Shown: positions 26,960-39,090, counted from the first letter of the stretch. The stretch is DNA of 64,000 nucleotides from Candidatus Cloacimonadota bacterium (GCA_020532085.1 JAJBAV010000006.1:29784-93783), one strand, 5' to 3'. The notes: generated by a model from the letters alone, not told the origin. Numbers and translations are program-made.

Positions 26960-29900
26960 ATGTTAAAAGACACCCGACGTGAGATCCGCCCCAACGAATA
27001 TGACTTTGTGCGCATCAAGCTGGCATCGCCGGAAACGATCGTAAACGAATGGTCGCATGGCGAGGTAACCAAACCCGATACACTCAACTACCGCACTCTC
27101 AAACCCGAAAAGGACGGCCTTTTCTGCGAAAGGATCTTCGGCCCGGAAAGGGATTATGAGTGCGCCTGCGGCAAATACAAGAAGAAACGCTTTCAAAACA
27201 CGGTCTGTGACCGCTGCAACGTGCTGGTGACAACTTCCCGCGTGCGCCGCACCCGCATGGGGCACATCGCCCTGGCCGTGCCGATCGCCCACATCTGGTT
27301 CGTGAAAAGCGCGCCCAGCAAGATCGGAACTTTGCTGGACATGACGGTAAAAGACCTGGAACGCATCCTCTATTATGAATCTTTCATTGTGATCGACCCA
27401 GGCGACAGCCCCTATGAAAAGTATGAACTGATCGAAGTGGACGAATACTACGAGATCCGGGATAAAGTGGGCGATAATTTCATCGCCATGATGGGCGCTG
27501 AGGCCGTTCGGGAATTGCTTTCCCGCATTGACCTGCACAATGAGGCCCTGAACATCCGCTCCCGGCTGAAAATGGAGAAGGCCACCCTGCACAAGCAGAA
27601 ACTGATCAACAAGCTCAAGATCGTGGATGCCTTCATCAAATCCGGCAATCAGCCCGAAAATATGATCCTGCAAGCCCTGCCGGTGCTGCCGCCGACGCTC
27701 AGGCCGTTGGTACCGCTGGAAGGCGGACGCTTTGCCACCGCGGACTTCAACGACCTTTACCGCCGCGTGATCACCCGCAACAACCGGCTGAAACAGCTGC
27801 TGGACATCCGCGCCCCCGAGGTTATCCTGCGCAATGAAAAGCGCATGCTGCAGGAAGCGGTGGACGCCCTGATCGACAATTCCCGTAAACCACGCCCGGT
27901 GCGGGGCAGAGGCAACCGGCCCCTGAAATCGCTCACCGACCAGTTGAAGGGCAAGCAGGGCCGCTTCCGTCAGAACCTGCTGGGAAAACGCGTGGACTAT
28001 TCGGGCCGTTCCGTGATCACCGTCGGCCCCGAACTGAAGCTCTACCAGTGCGGCATACCCAAAGATATGGCCGTGGAGCTTTTCAAACCTTATCTGATCG
28101 AACGCCTGCAAAAAATGGGCGAGGTCGACAAGGTCAAAAACGCCAAGAAACTCATCGAGAAAAAGCAACCCGAGATCTGGTCCATCCTGGAAGATGTGAT
28201 CCGCGATTACCCCGTGCTGCTGAACCGCGCGCCCACTCTGCATCGCCTGGGTATCCAGGCCTTCATGCCGGTGCTCACGGACAACAAAGCCATCCAGCTG
28301 CATCCCATGGTCTGCGTTCCTTTCAACGCCGACTTCGACGGTGACCAGATGGGTGTGTATGTGCCGCTCTCGCATGAAGCGCAGATCGAGGCCAGGGTGC
28401 TGATGCTTTCCACCCGCAATCTGCTGCTGCCCTCGAACGGCAGGCTGGCCATGGCGGCCAACCAGGACATTGTATTGGGTTGCTACTACCTCACCATGGA
28501 AGAGTTTCCCCCGCCCGCGGAGGTCTCCACCATGCGCCATTTCTACAACACAGACGAAGTGATCGCCGCCTATGAATCCGAGGAGCAAAACTACTCCGTG
28601 AAGGGAGAGGTGATCGGCAGGCGCAATCTGGACCTGCACACCTGGATCCGGGTCAAAGTGGATGGCAATTTCATCGTCACCACCGTGGGACGGGTCATCT
28701 TCAACCAGGTGATACCGCGCGAGGTTGGCTTCCAAAACATCACCTATGACAAAGGCAAACTCAACGATCTGGCCATGCTTTGTTTCGACGCCGTGGGACA
28801 GTGGCGCACCGCCCAGTTCCTCGACCATCTCAAAGAGGTTGGATTTGGCTACGCCACCCGGGCCGGAGTGACCTTCAGTTTCAGCGACATCGTGGTGCCC
28901 AAGCGCAAGGACGAGATCATCGCCGAATCCGAGGAAGACGTGAAGAAGGTCTTCGACCTCCACCAAAAAGGCGGGATCACGGAAAGCGAGCGCTTTGGCC
29001 GGATCGTCGACCTGTGGAAAAAGACCACCGTCCGGGTCACCGATGAAATGATGGAAGACCTTTCCCACAGCAGAAACGGCCTCAACTCCATCTACATGAT
29101 GTTCAAGTCCGGGGCCCGCGGCAGCAAAGACCAGATCAAACAGCTGGGCGGCATGCGCGGACTGATGGACAAACCTTCCAAGATAGGTTCCACCGGTGGG
29201 GCCGACGTTATCGAAACCCCCATCAAGTCGAACTTCCGGGATGGCTTGACCGTGCTGGAATACTTCGTTTCCACTCACGGCGCCCGCAAGGGATTGGCCG
29301 ATACAGCCCTGAAAACAGCCGACGCCGGATATCTCACCCGCCGTCTGGTGGACGTGGCCCAAAACGCCATCATCACCCTGGACGACTGTGGCACCGGCCG
29401 CGGCGTGCACATGAGCGTGCTCAAGGAAGGGAACGAAGTGGTGACCACTCTCTCCGACCGCATTCAGGGACGCACTGCGGTGGATGACGTGGTCGATCCC
29501 GTCACCGGCAAGATCCTGGTTCACAGCGGCCAGGAGATCAGCAACAAGATGGCCCGCACCATTCAAAACCACGGCATCATCTCGGTGCATGTGCGCTCGG
29601 TGCTCACCTGTGAGGCAGAGCGTGGCATCTGCGCCAAATGTTACGGGCGCAACCTGGCCACCCAAAAGCCCGCCACCATCGGTGATCCCGTGGGCATCAT
29701 TGCCGCTCAGAGCATCGGTGAGCCAGGCACGCAGCTTACGCTGCGCACCTTCCACATCGGTGGTGCGGCCTCCACCGCTACCGAGATGGCGGAAGTGGCC
29801 TCCAACCACGACGGTATCGTGAAATTCGACAGGATGAACACGGTTTCGAACATCGACAACCAGCTGATCTCTGTCAGTCATCTGGGCCGCATCCTGGTGC

Positions 29901-31441
29901 TGGACGAAGAGAACGAGAGCAAGGTCCTGGAAGAATACAAAGTGGAATACGCGGCCACGGTGCATGTGCGCGACGGCCAAAAGATAGCCCTCAACACCAA
30001 GCTGCTCAGTTGGGACCAGTTCAACAATCCTCTCATTTCCACAGCCAAAGGTGTGCTCCACTATGAAAACTTCATCAAGGACATCACCTTCAGGGAGGAA
30101 TACAACGACATCACCTTCTCCCGAGACATCACCATCATTGAATCCAAGGACCGCAAGAAACAACCGCAGTTCCGCATCGTGAGCGAAGACGGCAGCGCGG
30201 TGCAGGTGCCCCTGCCTGCCGGACTGGTGGTGCGCGTGGAGGACGGCAGTTTCGTGCATACCGGCGATATCTTGGGCCAGACGTCACGCATGACCATTAA
30301 ACAGCGCGACATCACGGGTGGCCTGCCCCGCGTGCAGGACCTCTTCGAAGCCCGCGTACCCAAAGACAAGGCCAAGATCTCTGACATCGAGGGGATCGTT
30401 ACCATCGGCGGACTCAAAAAGACTGGACGCGACATCTTCGTGACCCCGGCCAACGGCATTGTTGCGCCGGTGGACGGCAAGGTGCTGGTCCAATCCGACG
30501 ATTATCTGCATCAGGTGGTCATCCTCACCGACAAGACCGTTTACACGGAAAAGGACGGCAAGGTCACCATCATCGAGGAAAACAAGAAGAAGTTGGTCTC
30601 GGTCGCCAAGCGCAATGCCAAGCAGCCCGCGGTGTATGAAATCCCCAAAGGACTGCAGATCATCGTGAACAGCGAGGACAGCGTGAAAGCTGGTGCCCCG
30701 CTCTGTGGCAGGATCATGCCCATCCCACCGCTGCAGGAAAGCATTGTCAACGACGGAGACATGGTGAAAAAAGGTCAGCCTTTGGCCGGCCGCAAATATT
30801 CCATCCCTTCCGGGAAACGCATCATCGTTCACCAGGGTGACCACGTGGAAAGCGGTGATGCCTTGTCCGACGGTCCTTTCGACCCTCACGACATGCTGGT
30901 GAAGGGTATCATCGAAGCCCAGCTGATGATCCTCAACGAAGTGCAGGAGATCTACCGCAAGCAGGGCGTGAAGATAGACGACAAGCATGTCAGTGTGATC
31001 ATCCGCCAGATGTTCAAGAAAGTTCGCATCACAGACAGTGGCAGCACTTCCTTCCTTGAAGGTGACATTGTGGACAAGATCCAAGTGGAAAAAGAGAACC
31101 GCGAGATCATCCAGTTCGGCAAAACGCCCGCGCAGTTTGAACAGCTGCTGCTGGGCATCACCAAAACCTCGCTGCTCACAGACAGCTGGCTTTCCGCCGC
31201 GTCTTTCCAGGAAACAACCAAGGTTCTCACCAAAGCCGCCATCGAAGGCAGGATCGACCGCCTCGAAGGCCTCAAGGAAAGCATCATTTTAGGCCACCGC
31301 ATCCCCGTGGGAACCGGTACCAGGATCTACAACACCCAGATCGAGGAAGCCGTGAACAACGGCGATACGGTCGCCCAGATCATCGATCACTTTGCCCATC
31401 CCAGCCAGGATGAGGAAGCGGATGATTTTTACAATTTCTAA
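26960..31441 (+). CDS. rpoC: RNA polymerase beta' subunit
   Basis: This is a 1493-residue catalytic subunit. The N-terminal zinc ribbon is [19 protein letters not shown], and the catalytic metal loop is [16 protein letters not shown]. The second zinc site is in [15 protein letters not shown], followed by the trigger-loop region [18 protein letters not shown]. It is about 85 residues longer than the Escherichia coli protein. The extra length is spread in the region after the trigger loop (about 1000-1350), which has several hybrid-motif segments such as [21 protein letters not shown] 1098-codon open frame on the opposite strand is a codon-bias shadow. Confidence 0.99.
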   Translation: MLKDTRREIRPNEYDFVRIKLASPETIVNEWSHGEVTKPDTLNYRTLKPEKDGLFCERIFGPERDYECACGKYKKKRFQNTVCDRCNVLVTTSRVRRTRMGHIALAVPIAHIWFVKSAPSKIGTLLDMTVKDLERILYYESFIVIDPGDSPYEKYELIEVDEYYEIRDKVGDNFIAMMGAEAVRELLSRIDLHNEALNIRSRLKMEKATLHKQKLINKLKIVDAFIKSGNQPENMILQALPVLPPTLRPLVPLEGGRFATADFNDLYRRVITRNNRLKQLLDIRAPEVILRNEKRMLQEAVDALIDNSRKPRPVRGRGNRPLKSLTDQLKGKQGRFRQNLLGKRVDYSGRSVITVGPELKLYQCGIPKDMAVELFKPYLIERLQKMGEVDKVKNAKKLIEKKQPEIWSILEDVIRDYPVLLNRAPTLHRLGIQAFMPVLTDNKAIQLHPMVCVPFNADFDGDQMGVYVPLSHEAQIEARVLMLSTRNLLLPSNGRLAMAANQDIVLGCYYLTMEEFPPPAEVSTMRHFYNTDEVIAAYESEEQNYSVKGEVIGRRNLDLHTWIRVKVDGNFIVTTVGRVIFNQVIPREVGFQNITYDKGKLNDLAMLCFDAVGQWRTAQFLDHLKEVGFGYATRAGVTFSFSDIVVPKRKDEIIAESEEDVKKVFDLHQKGGITESERFGRIVDLWKKTTVRVTDEMMEDLSHSRNGLNSIYMMFKSGARGSKDQIKQLGGMRGLMDKPSKIGSTGGADVIETPIKSNFRDGLTVLEYFVSTHGARKGLADTALKTADAGYLTRRLVDVAQNAIITLDDCGTGRGVHMSVLKEGNEVVTTLSDRIQGRTAVDDVVDPVTGKILVHSGQEISNKMARTIQNHGIISVHVRSVLTCEAERGICAKCYGRNLATQKPATIGDPVGIIAAQSIGEPGTQLTLRTFHIGGAASTATEMAEVASNHDGIVKFDRMNTVSNIDNQLISVSHLGRILVLDEENESKVLEEYKVEYAATVHVRDGQKIALNTKLLSWDQFNNPLISTAKGVLHYENFIKDITFREEYNDITFSRDITIIESKDRKKQPQFRIVSEDGSAVQVPLPAGLVVRVEDGSFVHTGDILGQTSRMTIKQRDITGGLPRVQDLFEARVPKDKAKISDIEGIVTIGGLKKTGRDIFVTPANGIVAPVDGKVLVQSDDYLHQVVILTDKTVYTEKDGKVTIIEENKKKLVSVAKRNAKQPAVYEIPKGLQIIVNSEDSVKAGAPLCGRIMPIPPLQESIVNDGDMVKKGQPLAGRKYSIPSGKRIIVHQGDHVESGDALSDGPFDPHDMLVKGIIEAQLMILNEVQEIYRKQGVKIDDKHVSVIIRQMFKKVRITDSGSTSFLEGDIVDKIQVEKENREIIQFGKTPAQFEQLLLGITKTSLLTDSWLSAASFQETTKVLTKAAIEGRIDRLEGLKESIILGHRIPVGTGTRIYNTQIEEAVNNGDTVAQIIDHFAHPSQDEEADDFYNF

Positions 31442-31474
31442 ACCCAAACATACAACCACCATGGAGGTAAATCA

Positions 31475-31855
<381 letters not shown>

Positions 31856-31870
31856 ACGGAGGAATGAGCC

Positions 31871-32341
31871 ATGCCCAGAAAGAAAAAAGCTGTCGTCCGT
31901 GTAGTGCTTCCGGATCCCAAATATAACGACGTGATCGTCTCCAAGTTCATGAATTGCCTGATGAAGCAAGGCAAGAAGAGCATAGCCGAAAAGATCGTTT
32001 ACGGCGCTTTCGACATCATCGCGGAAAAGACCAAGCAGCCACCTTTGGAAGTCTTCAAAACCGCCCTCGAAAACGTGCGCCCGATGGTCAAGGTCGTTTC
32101 CCGCCGCGTGGGTGGATCAAACTACCAGATCCCTCTGGAAGTGAACGAGAAAAACGGCCGTGCCCTGGCTTTCCGCTGGCTGATCAGCTACTCCCGCGCC
32201 CGCAGCGAAAAGACCATGATCGAACGCCTGGCCGCCGAGCTCATCGCCGCCTACAAGAAAGAAGGCGCTTCCATCAAAAAACGCGAAGACACCCACAAGA
32301 TGGCCGATGCCAACAAAGCCTACGCCCATCTGAGGTTCTGA
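31871..32341 (+). CDS. rpsG: 30S ribosomal protein S7
   Basis: This 156-residue protein nucleates the head of the small subunit. It contains KFMNCLMKQGKKSIAEKIVY, TALENVRPMVKVVSRRVGGS, YQIPLEVNEKNGRALAFRW and the C-terminal DTHKMADANKAYAHLRF. It follows rpsL by 15 bp. The usual next genes, fusA and tuf, are absent: a terminator and a secreted protease follow instead. Confidence 0.99.
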   Translation: MPRKKKAVVRVVLPDPKYNDVIVSKFMNCLMKQGKKSIAEKIVYGAFDIIAEKTKQPPLEVFKTALENVRPMVKVVSRRVGGSNYQIPLEVNEKNGRALAFRWLISYSRARSEKTMIERLAAELIAAYKKEGASIKKREDTHKMADANKAYAHLRF

Positions 32342-32367
32342 CCCGTTTCAACTCTTGTCAAAACTGC

Positions 32368-32395
32368 AAGGCGGAATTTCGGTTCCGCCTTGTTG
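32368..32395 (+). terminator. Terminator of the rpoBC-rpsLG operon
   Basis: A nine-base stem, AAGGCGGAA / TTCCGCCTT, with the loop TTTCGG begins 27 bp after the rpsG stop. The trailing T-tract is weak (GTTGTG), so termination may be partial. Confidence 0.65.
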
Positions 32396-32477
32396 TGCAT
32401 GATGGCCAGTTTGACAGAGAGCCGAAATTAATGGTCTTTATGGCGGCCAAATTGCATATAATGGATATGGAGGAACG

Positions 32478-34754
32478 ATGAACGTTTTCACACAGATAAA
32501 CAAAATGCTGCTCCTGTGCCTGCTGGCGGGCTTGCTGTCCGTTCCGGCCAGGGCTGATATCATCCAGCCGGAAACGGCCGCCATTGCCGTCCGGGCATGG
32601 CAGGAAAACACCATGCGGGGCACGCGCGTCCCTGCTCAGACCGCTGAATTGCTGGCTTACAGGGCTGGAGAGTTTGCTCCCTCAGCCATGAGTTATGACA
32701 GCAAATCAGCAATTCTGCCCCAGCTCTATCTGGCCAAGTTTAGCGATGGTGGTTTTGTGCTGCTGGCGGCTGATGACAACTCCGTTCCGGTGCTGGCCTA
32801 TTCCGGCGCGCCCCAGGCCTCGGTCGGCACATTCCCCCCTGCCTTTCTGGAATGGGCGTCGCTCTACGCCGCGCAGATCGAAGCTTTGTCTGCAAGCGGC
32901 CTGGTCATTCCGGAAAACCGTCAGCTTTGGCAGGACCTGACCTCGGGAAACATTGCCATCTCAGGATACCGGGATCGCTCTGTGGAACCCCTCATGGCCA
33001 CGGACTGGGACCAGGGTTGGCCCTACAACGAGCTCTGCCCCTTGGATCAAGCTGGTCCCGGCGGACACGTTTATGCCGGCTGCGTGGCCACGGCCATGGG
33101 CATGGTGATGAAATACTGGAATCATCCTCAGACCGGTGTGGGCAGCAACACCTATTACGCACAGGGCTACGGCTATCAGACCGCGAATTTCGGTGCCACC
33201 ACCTATCTCTGGGACGAAATGCCCAATTCCGTGGGCGCTTCCAACCTCCCCGTTGCCACCCTGCTCTATCACTGCGGAGTGGCGGTGGACATGAGTTACG
33301 CGCCAGACGGCTCCGGAGCTCAGAGCGCTGATGCCGCTTGGGCCATGGCCAACAATTTCCGCTACCCCGCGGCCACCATCCAAAACCGGTCGAGTTACTC
33401 CGATGATCAGTGGAACTCCTTGCTGCAAGACCAGTTGGATAACGGCAGCCCCATCTACTACAGCGGCCACGGCAGCGGCGGCCACGCCTTCGTGATCGAC
33501 GGATATCAAAGCTCCGCCTATTACCACTTCAACTTCGGCTGGAGCGGCTCGTACAACGGCTATTACTACATGAACGGCATCAATCCCGGTGGCAGCGATT
33601 TCAACGACTGGAACTCGGCCATCGTGAACACCATCCCGGAAAACTACAGCATCGCCAATACCCGCGTGAAGCTGGAAACCCCCGGCGGAGAAACGGTCGG
33701 GAACCCCTTCACCCTCTCCGTAAACACCAATCCCCTCCTCGGGGACTGGAACGTGAACCACTACGAATTCACCCTCTTTTACGACCACACTTACGTGGAT
33801 TTCGTCTCATCCTCCACTGCCAGCACCATCTCGCAGCAGGGAACGCTTACGGTCACCGAAACGGAACCGGGCAATTTGCTGGTGAGCTGGAATGGTGCCG
33901 CCGCCCTTGTCGGAGGCGGAGATCTGGCCACCTTCACCTTCCTGCCCCGGGACGCGGGAGATTTCCTCTTCGACATTCTGGGCATGCAATACAACAGCAG
34001 CGCGGTCACCAACACCCAGTATCTGATGGTGGCGGTGGCAGCGCCGGTGGCCTCTTTGGCCCAAAGCCAGATCAGCATGACCAATGTGATGCATCTCGGC
34101 TATCAGCAGACCGGCATCACGGAGCTGCGCAGCAGCTACTTGCTTCCCTCTTGGAACGTTGGCCACTATCAGTTCGATCTGGCCTACGATCCCTCCAAGC
34201 TTGAATTCGCGGGCAGCGATGCCGCGGGAACGCTCAGCGAAGGCCTGGAGCCCAGCGTGGTCCAGAACTCACCCGGCAGCCTGTCGATCAGCTGCGATGC
34301 GGATCCCCGCTTCACCGGGTCCGGAACCCTGCTGAAGCTGGCTTTCACCGCTGTTGGCAATACCACCGCCATCTCCGTCACCAACGTTGTGCCCTCCAAC
34401 TTCTATTTCAACGCCACCCAGGTCAACTCCGTCGGTTCGGCCAATTTCATCCTCTCACCCACCACCGCGGCTCAGGACGATCTGGCCGTGCCGGTGCCGG
34501 TGTTGTCGGTCCACCCCAATCCCGCGGTGAACCTGGCCCGGCTCACCCTCTCCGGCAAAGCCGGACAGGAAGCCGAACTCAAGATTTTCAACCTGAAAGG
34601 CCAACTGCTCGACAGCATCCAGGTGAGATCCGGAACGGAATACAGCTGGGACCTCAAAGACGGCTCGGGGAAACGCCTCGCGGCGGGCATCTATCTGCTT
34701 GCCTGGGTCCAGGGCCAGAACACGGGAAGCGAGAAAATATTGCTTCTGCCATAG
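32478..34754 (+). CDS. Secreted C10-family (streptopain-like) cysteine protease with FlgD-like C-terminal tail
   Basis: This 758-residue exported protease starts with a signal peptide (KMLLLCLLAGLLSVPARA). A SpeB-type propeptide (QLYLAKFSDGGFVLLAADDN) precedes the C10 catalytic domain, with Cys202 in YAGCVATAMGMVMKYW and His336 in GSGGHAFVIDGYQ, followed by FNFGWSGSYNGYYY. Two cohesin-like beta modules follow (about 395-520 and 535-655). The last 80 residues form a FlgD-type secretion tail (LSVHPNPAVNLARLTLSGKA, RLAAGIYLLAW, KILLLP), similar to surface-sorting tails of FCB bacteria. GGAGG precedes the ATG. It probably digests proteins outside the cell, matching an amino-acid-fermenting life. 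The following S8 protease gene is separated by a terminator. Confidence 0.92.
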   Translation: MNVFTQINKMLLLCLLAGLLSVPARADIIQPETAAIAVRAWQENTMRGTRVPAQTAELLAYRAGEFAPSAMSYDSKSAILPQLYLAKFSDGGFVLLAADDNSVPVLAYSGAPQASVGTFPPAFLEWASLYAAQIEALSASGLVIPENRQLWQDLTSGNIAISGYRDRSVEPLMATDWDQGWPYNELCPLDQAGPGGHVYAGCVATAMGMVMKYWNHPQTGVGSNTYYAQGYGYQTANFGATTYLWDEMPNSVGASNLPVATLLYHCGVAVDMSYAPDGSGAQSADAAWAMANNFRYPAATIQNRSSYSDDQWNSLLQDQLDNGSPIYYSGHGSGGHAFVIDGYQSSAYYHFNFGWSGSYNGYYYMNGINPGGSDFNDWNSAIVNTIPENYSIANTRVKLETPGGETVGNPFTLSVNTNPLLGDWNVNHYEFTLFYDHTYVDFVSSSTASTISQQGTLTVTETEPGNLLVSWNGAAALVGGGDLATFTFLPRDAGDFLFDILGMQYNSSAVTNTQYLMVAVAAPVASLAQSQISMTNVMHLGYQQTGITELRSSYLLPSWNVGHYQFDLAYDPSKLEFAGSDAAGTLSEGLEPSVVQNSPGSLSISCDADPRFTGSGTLLKLAFTAVGNTTAISVTNVVPSNFYFNATQVNSVGSANFILSPTTAAQDDLAVPVPVLSVHPNPAVNLARLTLSGKAGQEAELKIFNLKGQLLDSIQVRSGTEYSWDLKDGSGKRLAAGIYLLAWVQGQNTGSEKILLLP

Positions 34755-34807
34755 CATGGCAAAGCGTCAACTGGATCCCGGCTGGCGCGCTTCCCACCAT
34801 TCAATGC

Positions 34808-34836
34808 AAGGGCGGAACTTGGCTTCCGCCTTTGCT
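34808..34836 (+). terminator. Terminator of the C10 protease gene
   Basis: Arms GGCGGAA and TTCCGCC, extended by AAG/TTT, flank a short loop 54 bp after the stop. Its sequence resembles the rpsG terminator. Confidence 0.6.
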
Positions 34837-34930
34837 TTATTTCTCTTGATGGCCTCGGGCTGGAAATTTTTCCTTGACAGATATCAAACAGCCAGATCCA
34901 CTACCCTCAGGATTATCAAGGAGAACCGCC

Positions 34931-37900
34931 ATGCGTAAGATGTTGCTTCTACTCTCGGTTTTTATCTGCATGGGTATGATTCTGTCGGCTGCTGCAAGGA
35001 TGCAAAAGGACGGCGAACAACCGGCTTTTGCCAATGACCGCATCAAGGTCAAACTCACCACTCAAGCCAAAAACCTGGCTGACCTGCCCCAGGACCTGAA
35101 CACCGAAAAAACCAGCTTTGGCATCAGGAGCCTGGACGAGAAAATGGCCCGCAACGGCGGGAACAAACTCAAACGGGCCCACCGCCGGGTGAATGACACC
35201 GCCTGGGAACAAACCACCGGCTTCGACCGCTGGTTCATCATCATGCTGGACGGCAGCACGGATGTGCAGACAACCTTGGCGGATTTCCTGACCGATCCCG
35301 AGGTTGAGGACGCCAGCCTGGAATACTACGCCTACACTCAGGCCGTGCCCAACGATACCTATTACGGTGACAACTGGGGCCACAACAACACCGGCCAGTT
35401 CCCTTCCTGGCAAGTAAGCACCTACGATTATACCGGTCCCGCGGTGGGAACCCCAGGCTGGGACACCCACGCTGAGGAAGCTTGGAATTATGGATACGGC
35501 AATTCCAGTATCGTGATCGCCATCATCGACTCCGGAGTGGACACCAGCCATCCGGATCTCACTCTGGTGGCGGGTTACGACTACGGCGTGGGCGACAACA
35601 ACCCCATGGACGATGCGCCGGATGCCGGCCATGGCACCCAGGCAGCCGGAATCGCGGCTGCCAAGGCCAACAACAACCTCGGTGTGGTCGGCAGCGCCGG
35701 AGGTTGCAGCATCATGCCCCTCAAGGTGGCCAGCGCCACCGGCGGCATGACCTTTACAGCAATCGCCAATGCCATAACCCACGCGGCGGACAACGGAGCC
35801 CACGTGATCAGCATGAGCCTGGGCGCCCAGGGTATCTCATCCGACCCCACAGTCGATCCGACCCTCACCTACGCGAACAACGCTGGAGTGGTGATTCTCG
35901 CTTCATCAGGCAACTATTATGATCCTGCCTATATGGGTACAGGAGTCAATGAAACTCAGAACGCCATAGGTTATCCCTCCAACAACCAGTATGTGATCAG
36001 CGTGGGTGCCGCCGCGCCGGAAGGCGAAAGAAAGAGCTTCACCTCCTCGGACGGAGTGCTATATTACGGCTCCTGCTACGGTTCCGCCACCCAGGACGAC
36101 CGGCTAGCTGTGGACATCATGGCCCCAACTGAACTTCCCTCCACGGATATTCAAGGCACTGCAGGATGGGCGAATGGCGATTACAACTGGTATTTTGGCG
36201 GCACTTCCTGTGCCTGCCCCTATGCCGCCGGCGCCGTGGCGTTACTGCTTTCCCAGGATCCCACCCTCACTCCGGCCGAGATCAGGACCATCATCACCAG
36301 CACTGCCACCGACATGACCATCGGCGCTTCCGTGGGTTGGGACATGTACACCGGCTACGGATTGATCAATCTTGAAGCCGCTTTGAACAGTCTGAATCTT
36401 GTATCGGTCGAAGACCCCATCACTTTCACGGCCACAGCCGCCAGCACTACCCAGATAGATCTGGCTTGGACCCAAAACGCCGCCAATAATAACGTTATGG
36501 TTGCCTGGAGCGCCACCGGCACTTTCGGAGCGCCTATCGCGGGGACCACTTATTCGGCCGGCAACAGCATCACCGGCGGCGGCACCGTTCTCTACAACGG
36601 CAGTAACACCAGCTACAGCCATACCGGACGCTCACCCTTTACCACCTACTATTACAAAGCCTGGTCCGTGGGCGACGACAGCGCCAAAGCCGTGGCCTAT
36701 TCCCCAGGAGTGACAGCTCAGGCCACCACCTTGGCCGACGGCACTGAACGGATCACTTTCTTCGCGGAAAACTGGGACGGCGACCTCAATGACTGGTACG
36801 CGGCCCAGGCAAATCAAACTAATTTCTGGACCATCGCCAACGCCACCTATAGAAGCTCGCCCTACTGCGCCTACATCACTAACAGCAGCAGCACGTTGGT
36901 AAATGCCTACACCCGCACCGCCACTTCTGTTTCCCATCTCTACGCTCCCGTTTATTTCCCTCCCGGAAACAGCTACCAGCTTAATTTCGCCTGGAAATCC
37001 AATGGGCAGGCTACTTACGATGTGCTGGAAGTATTTCTGGTGGATCTGGACCTGAACATTCTTCCCACGGCAGGCACCGCTTTCAGCACCACCTACCGGA
37101 TCGGGGGGCCATACAACGGACAGGGTACGACCTGGCAGACCCCAGCCATCACCTTGAACAACAATGTCTCCGACACGGTCCAGTTGTTGATATTCTCTTG
37201 GAAAAATAACAACTCAACCGCGAACCAACCCCCCGCGGCGGTGGACGACATCAGCATTTCCGGCATCCTGCCTAATCCTCTGATGGGGTTCTCCGATACT
37301 GAATTCGATTACGGCTTGGCGCTTAAGGGCAGCAGTGTTTGCACTCCGCACCTTTTCGAGGTGGGAAACATGGCGGGTTCGACCCTGACGATCAATTCTG
37401 GTGCTGTTTCTTTGACCGGCATCGATCCTGGCCAGTTTACTCTCGTCGACGACAACACTTATCCCATCAACCTGATCCACGGCCAAACCGCCTCCTGGAC
37501 AGTAAAATTCGAACCTCAGGCCTCCTCGGCCTACGGTGAAAAAACAGCCAATCTGCAGATCGTGGACAACACCGCCAAGGGGAGTGTGATTATCCCCCAA
37601 GTCGATTTCACCAACACCCTGACCGGTGCTACCCGGATCGGAAGGTCTCACGCCGAAGGACACAAACACGCGGACTGTTTTGTGCGAGACCTGAAACCCC
37701 GCGCGCAAGACAAGGCGACTTACGCGATCCCCTTGCGTGGATTTGCTGTGGAAGAAGTTCACGAGGATTATTATGACACTTACACAAATTTCGCGCTGAC
37801 CTTTGCTCCTTGGACTCTATATGACGGAGACGGATACGCCACCTACGGCATCGACGGCGTTACCTTCACCAACTCCGGATACACAGGATCCTACATCATC

Positions 37901-38938
37901 TTCAATCCGGCCAGTACCACTCCCGCGTTGACTGGAGACTACGAACCCTATTCGGGAACCAAATACGCGGCTTGCTTTGCCGCCACCACCCCTCCCAACA
38001 ACGACTGGTTGATCTCGCCCGCCCTCAGCTTCGGAGATTCGCCCCGTATCAGCTTCTTTGCCAAGTCCATCACGGATCAGTACGGCTTGGAGCGCTTCAA
38101 AGTGCTTTATTCGACCACCGGCAACGCCTACACCAGTTTCACCAACTATCTTGCCGGTAGCGCTACCACCTACGTGGAAGCTCCCACCGAGTGGACCCTC
38201 TACGAATACGCGCTGCCCCCGTCCTGCGCGAACACGACAGCCTACATCGCCATTCAGTGTGTTTCCAATGATGCCTTTGCTTTCATGGTGGATGACTTTG
38301 TGGCCGGGGATTACTACGAACCAGTTAATCCCATCGAGCTTTCCTCCTTCACCGCCGCCATCTCCGCGGACAACTATGTGAACCTCACCTGGGTAACCCA
38401 GACCGAGACTGGTGTGCAGGGCTTTTACGTGCTGCGCAACAGCAATGAGGAATTGGCCACTGCCACCACGGTCAGCGAACTGATCCAGGCCACCAACACC
38501 TCGCAGCAGCAGACCTACATCTTCACGGACGCAGAGATCCAAGAGGACGGAACCTATTACTACTGGCTGCAAAACTCCGATCTGGACGGAACCGTGGACT
38601 ACCACGGCCCCATTTCCATCGCTTACGCGGCTGTGGGTTCCGGCACACCCTCCATTCCTCTGGTCACGGCGCTCGGTCCGGCCTACCCCAATCCCTTCAA
38701 TCCCAGCACCACGCTGTCTTACAGCCTGGCGGAACCCGCGCCGGTGGTGATCGATATCTACAACCAGCGCGGCCAGATCGTGCGGTCTTATCACAAGGAA
38801 CATAGTGCCCCCGGCCAATTCAGCCTTGCCTTCGATGGCCGCGACCGCAACGGGGTGCCGCTCTCCAGCGGGGTTTATCTCTACCGCATGAGCGCGGGGA
38901 CGTTCTCCCAGTTCCGCAAAATGGTGCTCTGCAAATAA
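34931..38938 (+). CDS. Secreted subtilisin-family (S8) protease with FlgD-like C-terminal tail
   Basis: This 1335-residue exported protease begins at the ATG after AAGGAGAACCGCC; a longer upstream frame has no signal peptide. After the signal peptide (MLLLLSVFICMGMILSAAA) and propeptide, the S8 triad is complete: Asp200 in AIIDSGVDTSHPDL, His234 in AGHGTQAAGIAAAKANN and Ser426 in FGGTSCACPYAAGAVALLLS. FN3-like, MAM/jelly-roll and choice-of-anchor-like modules follow (about 490-1130). The C-terminus is a FlgD-type tail (GPAYPNPFNPSTTLSYSLAE, LSSGVYLYRMSAG, KMVLCK). It belongs to the same extracellular protease set as its neighbour. Confidence 0.93.
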   Translation: MRKMLLLLSVFICMGMILSAAARMQKDGEQPAFANDRIKVKLTTQAKNLADLPQDLNTEKTSFGIRSLDEKMARNGGNKLKRAHRRVNDTAWEQTTGFDRWFIIMLDGSTDVQTTLADFLTDPEVEDASLEYYAYTQAVPNDTYYGDNWGHNNTGQFPSWQVSTYDYTGPAVGTPGWDTHAEEAWNYGYGNSSIVIAIIDSGVDTSHPDLTLVAGYDYGVGDNNPMDDAPDAGHGTQAAGIAAAKANNNLGVVGSAGGCSIMPLKVASATGGMTFTAIANAITHAADNGAHVISMSLGAQGISSDPTVDPTLTYANNAGVVILASSGNYYDPAYMGTGVNETQNAIGYPSNNQYVISVGAAAPEGERKSFTSSDGVLYYGSCYGSATQDDRLAVDIMAPTELPSTDIQGTAGWANGDYNWYFGGTSCACPYAAGAVALLLSQDPTLTPAEIRTIITSTATDMTIGASVGWDMYTGYGLINLEAALNSLNLVSVEDPITFTATAASTTQIDLAWTQNAANNNVMVAWSATGTFGAPIAGTTYSAGNSITGGGTVLYNGSNTSYSHTGRSPFTTYYYKAWSVGDDSAKAVAYSPGVTAQATTLADGTERITFFAENWDGDLNDWYAAQANQTNFWTIANATYRSSPYCAYITNSSSTLVNAYTRTATSVSHLYAPVYFPPGNSYQLNFAWKSNGQATYDVLEVFLVDLDLNILPTAGTAFSTTYRIGGPYNGQGTTWQTPAITLNNNVSDTVQLLIFSWKNNNSTANQPPAAVDDISISGILPNPLMGFSDTEFDYGLALKGSSVCTPHLFEVGNMAGSTLTINSGAVSLTGIDPGQFTLVDDNTYPINLIHGQTASWTVKFEPQASSAYGEKTANLQIVDNTAKGSVIIPQVDFTNTLTGATRIGRSHAEGHKHADCFVRDLKPRAQDKATYAIPLRGFAVEEVHEDYYDTYTNFALTFAPWTLYDGDGYATYGIDGVTFTNSGYTGSYIIFNPASTTPALTGDYEPYSGTKYAACFAATTPPNNDWLISPALSFGDSPRISFFAKSITDQYGLERFKVLYSTTGNAYTSFTNYLAGSATTYVEAPTEWTLYEYALPPSCANTTAYIAIQCVSNDAFAFMVDDFVAGDYYEPVNPIELSSFTAAISADNYVNLTWVTQTETGVQGFYVLRNSNEELATATTVSELIQATNTSQQQTYIFTDAEIQEDGTYYYWLQNSDLDGTVDYHGPISIAYAAVGSGTPSIPLVTALGPAYPNPFNPSTTLSYSLAEPAPVVIDIYNQRGQIVRSYHKEHSAPGQFSLAFDGRDRNGVPLSSGVYLYRMSAGTFSQFRKMVLCK

Positions 38939-38959
38939 TCCTTCTCATAAGACACTCCC

Positions 38960-38990
38960 AAAGCCCGGGACCCCTCGTTCCGGGCTTTCT
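38960..38990 (+). terminator. Terminator of the S8 protease gene
   Basis: A nine-base stem, AAAGCCCGG / CCGGGCTTT, with an 11-base loop starts 22 bp after the stop and is followed by TCTCC. Confidence 0.75.
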
Positions 38991-39037
38991 CCATCTGGTG
39001 TGTAAGGTCTCAGTAAAAGTACCCTGAGGATTTTCCC

Positions 39038-39064
39038 TTGACGCTTTTCCCTTCAATGGATAAT
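39038..39064 (+). promoter_or_regulatory. Putative promoter of the first kinase-FGE gene
   Basis: TTGACG and GATAAT with a 15-bp spacer lie 27 bp before the ATG. The same arrangement (TTGACG, 15 bp, GATAATCAA) recurs before the second paralogue at 41071, which supports a working promoter. The spacer is short for sigma-70. Confidence 0.55.
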
Positions 39065-39090
39065 CAACGCCCAGTCAGAAAGGAGTGGAG

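Noticed and set aside
26963..30259. 1098-codon open frame opposite rpoC
   Set aside because: GC-rich codon bias creates long antisense frames; the sense strand is plainly rpoC and the antisense product is low-complexity His/Gly/Val-rich.
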